A stretch of 64,000 bases of DNA, from contig CAIUOG010000091.1 in assembly GCA_903900705.1 (NCBI GenBank), positions 32,962 to 96,961 on the forward strand, given 5' to 3'. A program made the position numbers and the translations under genes. The stretch comes from an uncultured Acidobacteriia bacterium. Its GTDB lineage: Bacteria > Acidobacteriota > Terriglobia > Bryobacterales > Bryobacteraceae. The first letter of the stretch is position 1, and each line of letters starts with the position of its first letter. Positions 44,285 through 53,391 of the stretch are shown one piece after another. Under the pieces are notes generated by a model. That model saw only the letters and a program-made list of their open reading frames with translations. It was not told the DNA's origin and did no database searches.

Positions 44285-47047
44285 ATGTTGAAAGAGATCG
44301 CAGTATCGGGCGCAAGACAGCATAATCTGCGGAATATCAGCGTCCGGATTCCCCGCAACAGCCTGACGGTCATCACGGGCCTGAGCGGCTCCGGTAAGTC
44401 CTCGCTCGCCTTTGACACGATATACGCGGAGGGCCAGCGGCGCTATGTGGAAACACTTTCGACGTATGCCCGGCAGTTCCTCGATCAGATGGAGCGGCCG
44501 GATGTGGATTCCATCGACGGACTGAGCCCGTCCATCTCCATCGATCAGAAAACCACGGGCAGAAGTCCCCGCAGCACCGTCGGAACCATTACCGAGATCT
44601 ACGATTATCTCCGTCTGTTGTATTCATCAATTGGCGTGCCGCACTGCCCTGTGTGCGGCAGCGAGATTTCGCGGCAGACCACTGAACAGATTCTGCAGCA
44701 TGTTTTGTCATTAAGTCCCGGCGCAAAAATTCTCGTGATGGCTCCGATTGTGCGGGGCCGCAAGGGCGAGTTCAAAAAAGACCTGGAAAAACTGTCGCGC
44801 CAGGGCTTCGTCAAAGCGCGGATTGACGGCGTGATCCGTTCACTCGAAGATGAGCTGACGCTCGACAGGCGGAAAAATCACTCCATCGAAGTCATTGTCG
44901 ATCAGTTGCGGGTCAAGGCAGGGATCGAAAAGCGCCTCGAAACCTCCATCGAAACCTCGGTGAAACTGGCCAACGGTCTGGTGCTCATCAGCGTGGTGGA
45001 TGGCGATGAGCGGCTTTACTCGAGGAAACTCGCTTGCGTGGAATGCGGAACCAGCGTGCCGGAACTCGAACCGCGATCCTTCTCCTTTAACAGCCCGTTC
45101 GGCGCCTGTGAGGACTGTTCCGGTCTGGGCAGCACCTGGGCGTTCGATCCGGATAAGGTGATCGTGGACGCCTCGAAGCCTTTGCTCGAGGGCGGCCTCG
45201 GCCCCGCCGCCGGTTCCAGCCGGGTGACGCACCGGCTGGAGGAAGCGGCGAAAGTACTGAAGATCAGGCTGGCGACGCCCTGGGAGAAGCTGCCCCGCGC
45301 TTCGCAGGAAAAGATCCTCAGCGGCAGCGGCGAATTCGAGGGCCTGCTGCAGATTCTGCAGGACATCTATAAGGATTCCTCGGCGGATTATCGCGAATGG
45401 CTCACCGACTATATGTCGCCCGTGCCCTGCGGAACCTGCGGCGGCAAACGGCTCCGGCAGTCCAGTCTTTCCGTCCGGGTGAAGAACCTTTCCATCGCGG
45501 AGTTTACGGGCATGCCAATTTCCCGGGCTCTGCTTACGGCGCGCAGCTGGGAGTTCTCAGAGCGCGACCTCGCCATCGCGGGGCGCGTGATCGATGAAAT
45601 CCGGCGGCGTCTGGAATTTCTCGAATCGGTCGGCCTGCATTACCTGAGTCTTGAGCGCTCTGCCGCCACGCTTTCAGGCGGCGAAGCGCAGCGGATTCGT
45701 CTGGCGACGCAGATTGGCTCCAAGCTTCGCGGCGTTCTGTACGTTCTGGATGAGCCCTCCATCGGACTGCACCCGCGCGATAACGACCGGCTACTCGACA
45801 CGCTGACAAGTCTCCGCGACATGGGCAACACAGTCCTGGTGGTGGAGCACGACGCGGAAACCATTGAGCGCGCGGACTATGTGATCGATCTCGGCCCCGG
45901 CGCCGGTCGGCTGGGCGGCGAAGTCGTGGGCGAAGGTACCCCGGCGGAGCTTCGGGCGAATCCGAATTCGCTCACCGGAAAGTACCTGGCCGGAACCCTC
46001 GAAATTCCCATACCCGCGGAGCGGCGCAAAGGCAGCGGCGAGAGCATCACCATTCGCGGCGCTTCGGAGCACAACCTTAAAGGCGTGGATGTCGAGTTCC
46101 CCCTTGGGCGCTTCATCGTGGTGACCGGCGTCTCCGGCAGCGGGAAATCAACGCTGGTGAACGATATTCTCTACCGCGCGCTGGCGAAAGAGATTTACGG
46201 CTCCCACGATGCGCCGGGCGCGCATGGCGAGATCACCGGGATCGACAAAATCGACAAGATCATCCGGATCGACCAGTCACCCATCGGGCGCACGCCGCGT
46301 TCGAACCCGGCTACCTACACCGGGCTGTTCTCGCCCATCCGCGATTTCTACGCGATGCTGCCGGAGGCGCGCGAACGCGGCTACAAACCGGGGCGGTTCA
46401 GTTTCAACGTGAAGGGCGGGCGCTGCGAAGCCTGCCAGGGCGACGGGCTGAAGCGCATCGAAATGAACTTCCTGCCCGATGTCTATGTCACCTGCGACGT
46501 TTGCCGGGGGAAACGCTACAACTACGAAACGCTGCAGGTGAAGTTCAAAAGCCATTCCATCTCAGACCTGCTGGGCCTGACCATTGAGGAAGCTCTGCCG
46601 CTGATGGAGACCAACCCGCAGATCCGGCCGAAGCTGCAGACGCTGCTGGACGTCGGGCTGGGCTATGTCCATCTGGGCCAGTCGTCCACCACCCTTTCCG
46701 GCGGTGAGGCCCAGCGGATCAAGCTGGCGAAGGAACTTTCCCGGCGGCAGACCGGCAAGACATTTTACGTGCTGGACGAGCCCACCACCGGGCTGCATTT
46801 CGAAGATGTCCGCAAACTGCTCGAAGTGCTGCAGCGGCTGGTGGATCTCGGCAATACTGTATTAGTGATTGAGCACAACCTCGATGTGATCCGGAGTGCG
46901 GACTATATTGTGGACCTCGGGCCGGATGGCGGCGAGGATGGCGGGCGCATTGTCGCCACGGGCACGCCGGAACAGGTCATGAAGTCGAAAAAGAGCTTCA
47001 CCGCCGAGGCGCTGCGCAAGCTGCAGAAGCGGGAACCCGCGGCATGA
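44285..47047 (+). CDS. uvrA: UvrABC nucleotide excision repair ATPase subunit A
   Basis: 920 residues, standard length. Two ABC ATPase modules are intact, with Walker [10 protein letters not shown] (about 32-40) and GVSGSGKST, signature segments [15 protein letters not shown] and [15 protein letters not shown], and Walker [16 protein letters not shown] and [15 protein letters not shown]. Zinc-binding CPVCG and [14 protein letters not shown] clusters are present. UvrA scans DNA for bulky lesions and loads UvrB. A possible TATATT box lies upstream near 44247; no SOS-like palindrome was found. It heads a chain of five overlapping genes. Confidence 0.98.
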   Translation: MLKEIAVSGARQHNLRNISVRIPRNSLTVITGLSGSGKSSLAFDTIYAEGQRRYVETLSTYARQFLDQMERPDVDSIDGLSPSISIDQKTTGRSPRSTVGTITEIYDYLRLLYSSIGVPHCPVCGSEISRQTTEQILQHVLSLSPGAKILVMAPIVRGRKGEFKKDLEKLSRQGFVKARIDGVIRSLEDELTLDRRKNHSIEVIVDQLRVKAGIEKRLETSIETSVKLANGLVLISVVDGDERLYSRKLACVECGTSVPELEPRSFSFNSPFGACEDCSGLGSTWAFDPDKVIVDASKPLLEGGLGPAAGSSRVTHRLEEAAKVLKIRLATPWEKLPRASQEKILSGSGEFEGLLQILQDIYKDSSADYREWLTDYMSPVPCGTCGGKRLRQSSLSVRVKNLSIAEFTGMPISRALLTARSWEFSERDLAIAGRVIDEIRRRLEFLESVGLHYLSLERSAATLSGGEAQRIRLATQIGSKLRGVLYVLDEPSIGLHPRDNDRLLDTLTSLRDMGNTVLVVEHDAETIERADYVIDLGPGAGRLGGEVVGEGTPAELRANPNSLTGKYLAGTLEIPIPAERRKGSGESITIRGASEHNLKGVDVEFPLGRFIVVTGVSGSGKSTLVNDILYRALAKEIYGSHDAPGAHGEITGIDKIDKIIRIDQSPIGRTPRSNPATYTGLFSPIRDFYAMLPEARERGYKPGRFSFNVKGGRCEACQGDGLKRIEMNFLPDVYVTCDVCRGKRYNYETLQVKFKSHSISDLLGLTIEEALPLMETNPQIRPKLQTLLDVGLGYVHLGQSSTTLSGGEAQRIKLAKELSRRQTGKTFYVLDEPTTGLHFEDVRKLLEVLQRLVDLGNTVLVIEHNLDVIRSADYIVDLGPDGGEDGGRIVATGTPEQVMKSKKSFTAEALRKLQKREPAA

Positions 47048-48006
47048 ACGGTGGGGATCAGGGCGGCTACGCCGTGCAGCCGGTGGACCTGGCGGGGCTC
47101 AAAACCATCTCCCTGCGGGATCGCGGCGGCAAAGTCCGGCAGGCGGATTTCGCGGGTGTTTACCAGGCGGGTTCCGGGGTCACCGGCTGGCTCGACAGTC
47201 TGCCGCACATTCTGGCGGGGGATAGTTTCCGGGCGGTCGTGAAGGCTCTGCTTGCCGCGCGGGAGAAGAACAAGCCCGTGATCTGGGGTCTGGGCGGACA
47301 CGTCATCAAGTGCGGCCTCGCGCCGGTACTGCTCGACCTTTCCGCTAAAGGCTTCGGGGATGGCTTCGCGCTGAACGGTTCCGCTTCGATTCACGATTTC
47401 GAAATCGCCCTCGCCGGGCATACCAGTGAGGACGTCGAAGCGGTGCTGCCGGACGGGCGCTTCGGAGCGGCGGAAGAGACGGGCCGCGAATGGAACGCGG
47501 CGTTGCGGCCGGACAGGGGCATCGGCGAGGCGCTGGGGCGCGCGCTCGAAACGCTGGCTCCGCCGGAACACGCTCCGGCCAGTCTGCTGTGCGGGGCCTG
47601 GCGCAGGCGCGTGCCGGTCACCGTGCATGTGGCGATCGGCACCGATACGCCGCACACCCACCCGGCCGTGGATCCGGCGGTGCTGGGTGCCGCCACTCAT
47701 TACGATTTCCGGCTGTTCTGCGCCCTCGTTGCGAGCCTGAACGGCGGCGGCGTTTATATCAATTGTGGTTCCGCCGTGGTGCTGCCGGAGGTCTTTCTGA
47801 AAGCGCTCTCCTGCGTCCGGAATCTGGGCGCGGAGGTACGGGATTTCACCACCGTCAATATGGATTTTCTGCAGCACTACCGGCCCCGCGTCAACGTGTT
47901 GGAGCGTCCCCACGCCCAGGCGGGCGGCCGGGGGTACGCGCTCACGGGGCATCACGAAATTATGGTTCCGCTTCTCGCGGCGGCGCTCACAGAGGCGGGC
48001 CAGTGA
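47044..48006 (+). CDS. Deoxyhypusine synthase-like protein of unknown function
   Basis: 320 residues. [54 protein letters not shown] (in segments) resembles the NAD-binding core of deoxyhypusine synthase, where the equivalent segment reads like GSAGIVHD and [25 protein letters not shown] and [22 protein letters not shown] follow. Bacteria lack eIF5A, so a different role is expected; bacterial relatives include homospermidine synthase and uncharacterised proteins. ATGA overlap with uvrA and GTGA overlap with the next gene show tight coupling. Confidence 0.72.
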   Translation: MNGGDQGGYAVQPVDLAGLKTISLRDRGGKVRQADFAGVYQAGSGVTGWLDSLPHILAGDSFRAVVKALLAAREKNKPVIWGLGGHVIKCGLAPVLLDLSAKGFGDGFALNGSASIHDFEIALAGHTSEDVEAVLPDGRFGAAEETGREWNAALRPDRGIGEALGRALETLAPPEHAPASLLCGAWRRRVPVTVHVAIGTDTPHTHPAVDPAVLGAATHYDFRLFCALVASLNGGGVYINCGSAVVLPEVFLKALSCVRNLGAEVRDFTTVNMDFLQHYRPRVNVLERPHAQAGGRGYALTGHHEIMVPLLAAALTEAGQ

Positions 48007-48761
48007 CGCCGGAACTCCGAAGCGCCATCGAACACACGCCACTCGTCCTTGCCGAACCGGAAGAACCGTTCTGGGGTTTCGGCGAAGTCCTGACCATGGC
48101 GGCTACCTTTCTGATTACGCTCGCTCTGGTGGCCGGCGGTTTCAGCGGTTTGCTGAAGGATCAGGCCCGGCTTGGCTACTGGCAGGTGATTGAGGAGTCT
48201 CTGGCTTACGCGGTCCTCTTTCTTGCGTTGAAATTATTGTTCTTCTGGGCGGAGAAGCCCCTTTTCCGGTCCCTCGGCTGGATTCCGGTCGCCTTCGGAG
48301 TGCAGGAAATGCTGCTGCTGGGAATTCTTCTCTCCGCCGCGAGTTCCGTCCTGCTGCTGCTGCTTCACACTCCGGAAGTGCATACGCCGTTTGAAAAAAT
48401 GTTGAATAACGACCTTGCCAGCCGCATTGTGATCACCGTGTTCGGCATTACGCTGGGCCCGGTGGTGGAGGAACTGCTGTTCCGGGGCTTTTTGCAGCCC
48501 GTTCTGGTGAACGCCGCGGGCACGTTCCCCGGCATTCTGATCACTTCCTGCTTCTTTGGCGCCATGCATCTGAGCCAGAACGCCGGCATGTGGCAGAGCG
48601 GTCTGGTGATCACGCTTGCGGGCTTTGCTTTCGGCCTGATGCGGCATGTCATGGGTTCCACGCGGGCCTCCACCATCCTGCACATCGGGTATAACAGTCT
48701 TCCCTTTGCTCTCACGCTGCTGCAGGGCCTGGCCCAGGGAGCGGATCCAATTCACAAATGA
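48003..48761 (+). CDS. CPBP (CAAX/Abi) family intramembrane metalloprotease
   Basis: 252 residues from the GTG at 48003, which overlaps the previous stop as GTGA; the open frame upstream is antisense-like and not coding. About six hydrophobic helices are visible. Motif 1 is Glu156-Glu157-x-x-x-Arg ([12 protein letters not shown]), motif 2 is [10 protein letters not shown], motif 3 is LHIGYNS, together the putative catalytic site. Substrates of bacterial members range from prenylated or peptide-like proteins to regulators; unknown here. It shares ATGA with mtnA. Confidence 0.9.
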   Translation: MTPELRSAIEHTPLVLAEPEEPFWGFGEVLTMAATFLITLALVAGGFSGLLKDQARLGYWQVIEESLAYAVLFLALKLLFFWAEKPLFRSLGWIPVAFGVQEMLLLGILLSAASSVLLLLLHTPEVHTPFEKMLNNDLASRIVITVFGITLGPVVEELLFRGFLQPVLVNAAGTFPGILITSCFFGAMHLSQNAGMWQSGLVITLAGFAFGLMRHVMGSTRASTILHIGYNSLPFALTLLQGLAQGADPIHK

Positions 48762-49789
48762 TAGAAACCATTTACTGGAACGATGAAGGCGTGGTCATGA
48801 TCGACCAGACGCGCCTGCCGAATGAAGAGATTTACGTCACGTGCCGGAACTACCAGGAGGTTGCTGACGCGATCCGCACGATGATCATCCGCGGCGCGCC
48901 GGCCATCGGTGTGGCGGCCGCCATGGGTGTGGCCATCGGCGTGGCAAAGGCCGATCCCGCCAATCTCGACGCCGAACTGGCCGTCATCTCCAAAGAACTG
49001 GCCGGCACGCGTCCCACCGCCGTGAACCTGTTCTGGGCCATTGACCGGATGAACAGGCTGTATAGCGAAATCCGCCATCTGCCGTATGAGGAACTGCGCG
49101 ACCGGCTGATTGAGGAAGCGAAACTTGTCCGCGTGGAAGATATCGAAATCAACCGCGCGATGGGCCGCCATGGCGCGCCCCTGGTACCTGATGGCAAGAC
49201 CGTGCTCACCCACTGCAACGCGGGCGCGCTCGCCACGGCGGGCTACGGAACCGCGCTGGGCGTGATCCGGGCGGCCATCGAGGCCGGCAAGAAAATTGAC
49301 GTTTATGCCGATGAGACCCGCCCGTTTCTGCAGGGCGCCCGGCTCACCGTCTGGGAACTGCAGCATGACGGCATTGAAACCACGCTGATCACCGACAACA
49401 TGGCCGGGCACTTCATGCGCGCGGGCCAGATTGGTTGCGTGGTGGTGGGCGCGGACCGCATCGCCGCCAATGGCGATGTGGCGAACAAAATCGGAACCTA
49501 TTCGGTGGCGGTACTGGCGAAGGAAAACAACGTGCCGTTTTACGTGGCCGCGCCGATTTCCACGCTGGATCTCACGCTGACCTCCGGCGAGCAGATTCCG
49601 ATTGAGGAACGTGGCGCTTCGGAAGTCACCCAGGTTTTCGGCATTCCGGTGGCGCCCGCGGGAACGAAAGTACGAAATCCGGCCTTCGATGTAACCCCGA
49701 ACCGCTACGTAACGGCTATCATCACGGAAAAAGGAGTCGCCCGGACGCCTTTCGTGGAATCGCTGCGGGCACTGGCGGAGCAGAAATGA
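48758..49789 (+). CDS. mtnA: S-methyl-5-thioribose-1-phosphate isomerase
   Basis: 343 residues, as usual. [31 protein letters not shown] (catalytic Cys), [18 protein letters not shown] (in pieces) and [20 protein letters not shown] (catalytic Asp) are all intact. It converts methylthioribose-1-phosphate to methylthioribulose-1-phosphate in methionine salvage. No other salvage gene is adjacent. It overlaps both neighbours by four bases (ATGA). Confidence 0.97.
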   Translation: MIETIYWNDEGVVMIDQTRLPNEEIYVTCRNYQEVADAIRTMIIRGAPAIGVAAAMGVAIGVAKADPANLDAELAVISKELAGTRPTAVNLFWAIDRMNRLYSEIRHLPYEELRDRLIEEAKLVRVEDIEINRAMGRHGAPLVPDGKTVLTHCNAGALATAGYGTALGVIRAAIEAGKKIDVYADETRPFLQGARLTVWELQHDGIETTLITDNMAGHFMRAGQIGCVVVGADRIAANGDVANKIGTYSVAVLAKENNVPFYVAAPISTLDLTLTSGEQIPIEERGASEVTQVFGIPVAPAGTKVRNPAFDVTPNRYVTAIITEKGVARTPFVESLRALAEQK

Positions 49790-50292
49790 AAAAGATGATC
49801 CTCCTGTCGCTGTTGACCGCGGCGCTCGTCATGGCGTCGGGTGAATACTCGAACCGGCGCGCGCCGGGTTTCTCGCTGCCGGACTCGTTCTACCAGCAGC
49901 ATGACCCCCAGGATTATCGCGGCAGGGTGCTGATTGTCGACATCATGACGACGCACTGCCCGGAATGTAACAAACTGGCGGACGTTTTGGTGGAACTGAA
50001 GGGAAAATACCGCGACAAACTCGCGGTCCTTTCCGTGGTGACCATGCCTGATAATCCCAACACCACGGACCAGTTTAAGAAGGAACACAAGATCACCTGG
50101 CCCTTTCTTTTCGACAGCGGACAGATGATCTCGTCTTACCTGCGCGTCACGCCTTCCAATCCGGAGGTCCATTTTCCTCATATTTTCCTGATTGACAAAG
50201 ACGGGATGATCCGGAATGATTTCGGGCCCACCGACGAGAAGGGTCTGACCGCGGAAAGTCTGGCTGCGGAAATTGACAAACTCGTGAAATAG
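49786..50292 (+). CDS. Secreted TlpA/ResA-like thioredoxin-fold protein
   Basis: 168 residues. A signal peptide ([19 protein letters not shown]) precedes an AhpC/TSA-Redoxin fold: [11 protein letters not shown], then [14 protein letters not shown] with a CPEC redox pair, and [15 protein letters not shown] with the cis-proline region. It should reduce or isomerise disulfides or cytochrome c cysteines in the periplasm. It is the last gene of the uvrA chain, starting within mtnA's stop codon. Confidence 0.88.
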   Translation: MKKMILLSLLTAALVMASGEYSNRRAPGFSLPDSFYQQHDPQDYRGRVLIVDIMTTHCPECNKLADVLVELKGKYRDKLAVLSVVTMPDNPNTTDQFKKEHKITWPFLFDSGQMISSYLRVTPSNPEVHFPHIFLIDKDGMIRNDFGPTDEKGLTAESLAAEIDKLVK

Positions 50293-50370
50293 GCAGGGTT
50301 GACAAAACGTGACAAGATAGCGCCCCCGATTCTATTGCCCGAACCGAACTGATATGGCTATTCTTTGCGT

Positions 50371-51153
50371 ATGAAGCTCATTCCGGCACTTCTGCTGACT
50401 GGTTGCGTCGCGTTCGCGCAGGAGGGCCGCGGCCCTGGTGGTTTTGGCGAAGGCATGAGCTATATCAGAATCAGTCCGATTCTGAATGCGCTCGACACCA
50501 ATCAGGATGGCGTGATCTCCGCGGCGGAGATCCGGAACTCACCCAAATCGCTGCTGACGCTGGATAAAAACGGTGACGGCCAGCTGACTCCCGACGAAAT
50601 CCGCATGAATTTTGGCGGTCGCGGCCGGGGTGAGGGTGGCGGCGGACGTGGCGAAGGCGGCGGACGCGGGGAAGAACGCGAGGCCACCGGGCCAACCCCG
50701 GCGGAACTCACGGAAACCCTGATGGCCTTCGACAAAAACAAGGACGGCAAAATCTCAAAGGACGAGCTGCCGGCCCGCATGCAGGGCATGTTCGACCGTG
50801 GCGACACCAATCACGACGGCTTCCTCACGAAGGATGAAATCGCCAAAATGGCCTCCGCGCAGACAGCGCCCATGGGCGGTGACCGGGGTGAAGGTAGAGG
50901 TGAAGGCCGGGGTGTAGGTAGAGGTGAAGGGCGTGGCCCGGGTGGTCCGGGTCGTGGCGACCCCGTAACGATGGCTCTCGACACGAATCACGACGGCGCC
51001 ATCTCCGCCGATGAAATCCGGAATGCACCGGCGTCTCTGCTGACGCTCGATAAGAATGGCGACGGTCAGTTGACCGAAGACGAAGTCCGCCCCCAGTTTG
51101 GCGGACGTGGCGGGCGCGGCGGTCAGCGTCCCGAAGGTCCTCCGCAGCAGTAG
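50371..51153 (+). CDS. Secreted EF-hand calcium-binding protein with Gly/Arg-rich linkers
   Basis: 260 residues from the ATG at 50371. The signal region MKLIPALLLTGCVAFAQ could be cut as a lipoprotein (LTGC, Cys12) or by signal peptidase I after AFA. Six EF-hand loops of the form DxNxDGxIxxxE occur in three pairs (DTNQDGVISAAE/DKNGDGQLTPDE; DKNKDGKISKDE/DTNHDGFLTKDE; DTNHDGAISADE/DKNGDGQLTEDE). Linkers are repeats of GRGEGRG type. It should bind calcium outside the membrane. A TATTCT box lies 6 bases before the ATG. Next comes the ApbE-DUF2271 gene. Confidence 0.88.
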   Translation: MKLIPALLLTGCVAFAQEGRGPGGFGEGMSYIRISPILNALDTNQDGVISAAEIRNSPKSLLTLDKNGDGQLTPDEIRMNFGGRGRGEGGGGRGEGGGRGEEREATGPTPAELTETLMAFDKNKDGKISKDELPARMQGMFDRGDTNHDGFLTKDEIAKMASAQTAPMGGDRGEGRGEGRGVGRGEGRGPGGPGRGDPVTMALDTNHDGAISADEIRNAPASLLTLDKNGDGQLTEDEVRPQFGGRGGRGGQRPEGPPQQ

Positions 51154-51183
51154 TTTATTTCAAACATCAGGTCTCGAAATCTC

Positions 51184-52695
51184 ATGAAGAAACTGTCTTT
51201 TTTCCGGGGTAGCACGCTCCTGTTGTCTCTGCTGGCGCTGGTGATGTCCGGTTCGTCCACGGTCACGAACGGCGAACGCCAGTATCGCTATAACTATGAG
51301 CGGGTTCTGGGAACGTCGCTCGAACTGAAGCTGGTTGCGGCGTCCGAAGCGCAGGCGGAAGCCGCGCAACTGGCGGCGCTCGATGAGATTGATCGTCAGG
51401 CGAAGATCCTGAGCGGCTACGACGCGACGAGCGAGTTCAGCCGCTGGATGAAAACCTCCGGTACGCCCGTGAGAGTCTCGCCGGAACTGGCGGAAGTGCT
51501 GGGACTTTTCGATCTGTGGCGCGAGCGGACGGGTGGTGCGCTTGACGCCTCCGCCGAAACCGTGACCCGCGGCTGGAAGAAGGCGGCGGCGGAAAACCGC
51601 ATGCCCACATCCGATGAACTGGCGGCGGCGGTTGCCCTGGTAAAACAACAGCACTGGAGCCTGAACGCGGTCGATCACAGGGCTACCCATCTCAGCCCCG
51701 CGCCGCTGGTGCTGAATTCCTTCGCGAAAAGCTACATCGTGAACGCGGCCGCCAACGCGGCCATGGCGGTGCCCGGAGTCTCCGGCGCAGTCGTCAACAT
51801 CGGTGGTGACCTTGTGGTTCGGGGCAAAATCACGGAACCGGTGGACATCGCCGATCCGTACTCAGACGCCGAGAACTCAGCGCCCATCGCCAGCCTGATG
51901 GTGCATGACCGCGCCGTCGCCACCAGTGGCAACTATCGCCGCGGCGTGGAGATCGGCGGGAAGCATTACTCGCACCTGGTGGACCCCCGCACCGGCATGA
52001 CGGCGGAAGACGTGATCAGTTCCACGGTGGTCGCACCGAATCCGGCGGACGCCGGCGCGCTGGCCACAGCTTTCTCGGTGATGAAGCCGGCGGAGAGCAT
52101 GCGTCTGGCCGCATCGCTGCCGGGCGTGGAATTCCTGCTGGTCCGGAACAACGGCGAGCGCATTGCCAGCAAGGGCTGGAAGTCGATTGCCCCGCCCGTT
52201 GCGCCGTTGATGGCGGCCGCCGCCGGTACCTGGGACACCTCAATGGAACTGACCATCAGTCTGGAAGTGGCGCACCTCACGGAAACGCGGGCGCGTCGCC
52301 CCTATGTGGCCGCCTGGGTTGAAGATCAGGACAAGTTCCCCGTGAAGACTCTTGCTCTGTGGTTTGAAAAGCCGCGCTGGCTGCCGGAACTGAAGGCCTG
52401 GTACAAGGACGACCGTCTTCGCAACATGGCGGAAGGCACCGACATCACCCGCTCGGTTTCGAGCGCTACCCGCCCCGCCGGCAAATACACGCTGAAGTGG
52501 GATGGCAAGGACAACACCGGTAAGCTGGTGAAGCCCGGCAAGTATACCGTGATGATCGAGGCTGCGCGTGAGCATGGCACCTATCAGCTGATTCACCAGG
52601 AAGTGGACTTCAGTGGCGCGCCGAAGCAGATCAACCTGCCCGGCGGAACGGAAATCTCTTCCGCGGCACTCGATTACCACAAAGCCTCGAAGTAA
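51184..52695 (+). CDS. ApbE-like FAD:protein FMN transferase fused to DUF2271
   Basis: 503 residues with a signal peptide (FFRGSTLLLSLLALVMSG). The ApbE domain (about 35-340) has LNSFAKSYIVNAA, AVVNIGGDLVVRG, ATSGNYRRG and YSHLVDPRTGMTA, the FAD and magnesium site elements. Residues about 350-500 match DUF2271 (LTISLEVAHLTETRARRPYVAAWVEDQ, YTLKWDGKDNTGKLVKPGKYTVMIEAAREHG). ApbE proteins attach FMN covalently to threonine of exported proteins. It is coupled to the PepSY-type gene by a TAATG overlap and follows an EF-hand gene. Confidence 0.92.
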   Translation: MKKLSFFRGSTLLLSLLALVMSGSSTVTNGERQYRYNYERVLGTSLELKLVAASEAQAEAAQLAALDEIDRQAKILSGYDATSEFSRWMKTSGTPVRVSPELAEVLGLFDLWRERTGGALDASAETVTRGWKKAAAENRMPTSDELAAAVALVKQQHWSLNAVDHRATHLSPAPLVLNSFAKSYIVNAAANAAMAVPGVSGAVVNIGGDLVVRGKITEPVDIADPYSDAENSAPIASLMVHDRAVATSGNYRRGVEIGGKHYSHLVDPRTGMTAEDVISSTVVAPNPADAGALATAFSVMKPAESMRLAASLPGVEFLLVRNNGERIASKGWKSIAPPVAPLMAAAAGTWDTSMELTISLEVAHLTETRARRPYVAAWVEDQDKFPVKTLALWFEKPRWLPELKAWYKDDRLRNMAEGTDITRSVSSATRPAGKYTLKWDGKDNTGKLVKPGKYTVMIEAAREHGTYQLIHQEVDFSGAPKQINLPGGTEISSAALDYHKASK

Positions 52696-53321
52696 TGTCG
52701 CATCCACATCACGGCCACCGCCGCAAATCGGAGTGGAAGCGGCAGACAGCGATTGCGGCGCGCTGGCTGCATATTTACCTCTCGATGGTGAGCTTCGCCA
52801 TCCTGTTCTTCTTTGCCATCACCGGCATCACGCTGAACCATCAGGACTGGTTCAGCGGCTCCGCGAAGACCGTGCAGGTGCGCGGCAAAGTTGAGCAGAA
52901 GTGGGTGAAAACGGCTGACCCGAAAGATGTGGCGAAGCTGGAAATCGTGGAGTTCCTCCGGAAAAAGCACAATGTCCGCAGCGGCCTGGGCGATTTCCGG
53001 GTGGACGATGCGCAGATCGCCGTCTCGTTCAAGGGTCCGGGTTACAGCGCCGACGCTTTTGTGGAACGCGAGACCGGCAACTATGAACTGACGGAAACCC
53101 GCCAGGGCTTCTGGGCGGTCATGAACGATCTCCACAAGGGGCGCGACAGCGGCGCCGCGTGGGGCGCCATCATCGACGTCTCAGCTGTTCTGATGACCCT
53201 GGTTTCCATTTCCGGCCTGGTGCTGATCTTCTTCCTGCAAAAGCGAAGAATGTCGGGCCTGATTGCCGTGGCGATTGGCGCCGTGCTCTGCTATCTCGTT
53301 TATTTGATTTGGGTTCCCTGA
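52695..53321 (+). CDS. PepSY-associated transmembrane protein
   Basis: 208 residues. A His-rich cytoplasmic N-terminus (SHPHHGHRRKSEWKRQ) leads into TM1 (ARWLHIYLSMVSFAILFFFAITGITLNH), an external domain of about 100 residues, TM2 (ALMTLVSISGLVLIFFL region) and TM3 at the C-terminus. Histidines at ARWLH, LNHQDW and MNDLHKGRD resemble the layout of PepSY-TM proteins involved in flavin or iron redox. Its start overlaps the ApbE stop by one base. A transmembrane electron carrier or anchor for the ApbE target is the natural guess. Confidence 0.85.
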   Translation: MSHPHHGHRRKSEWKRQTAIAARWLHIYLSMVSFAILFFFAITGITLNHQDWFSGSAKTVQVRGKVEQKWVKTADPKDVAKLEIVEFLRKKHNVRSGLGDFRVDDAQIAVSFKGPGYSADAFVERETGNYELTETRQGFWAVMNDLHKGRDSGAAWGAIIDVSAVLMTLVSISGLVLIFFLQKRRMSGLIAVAIGAVLCYLVYLIWVP

Positions 53322-53391
53322 GAGTTATCGTTTACCGCTAGTACAATTCTGAATACCATCGCGCCGTGCTCTTGACCTATTCTTGAGGTAG

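Noticed and set aside
50293..50370. TTGACA at 50299 as -35 of the EF-hand gene
   Set aside because: No -10 box at 15-19 bases downstream; the TATTCT at 50359 lies too far away to pair with it.
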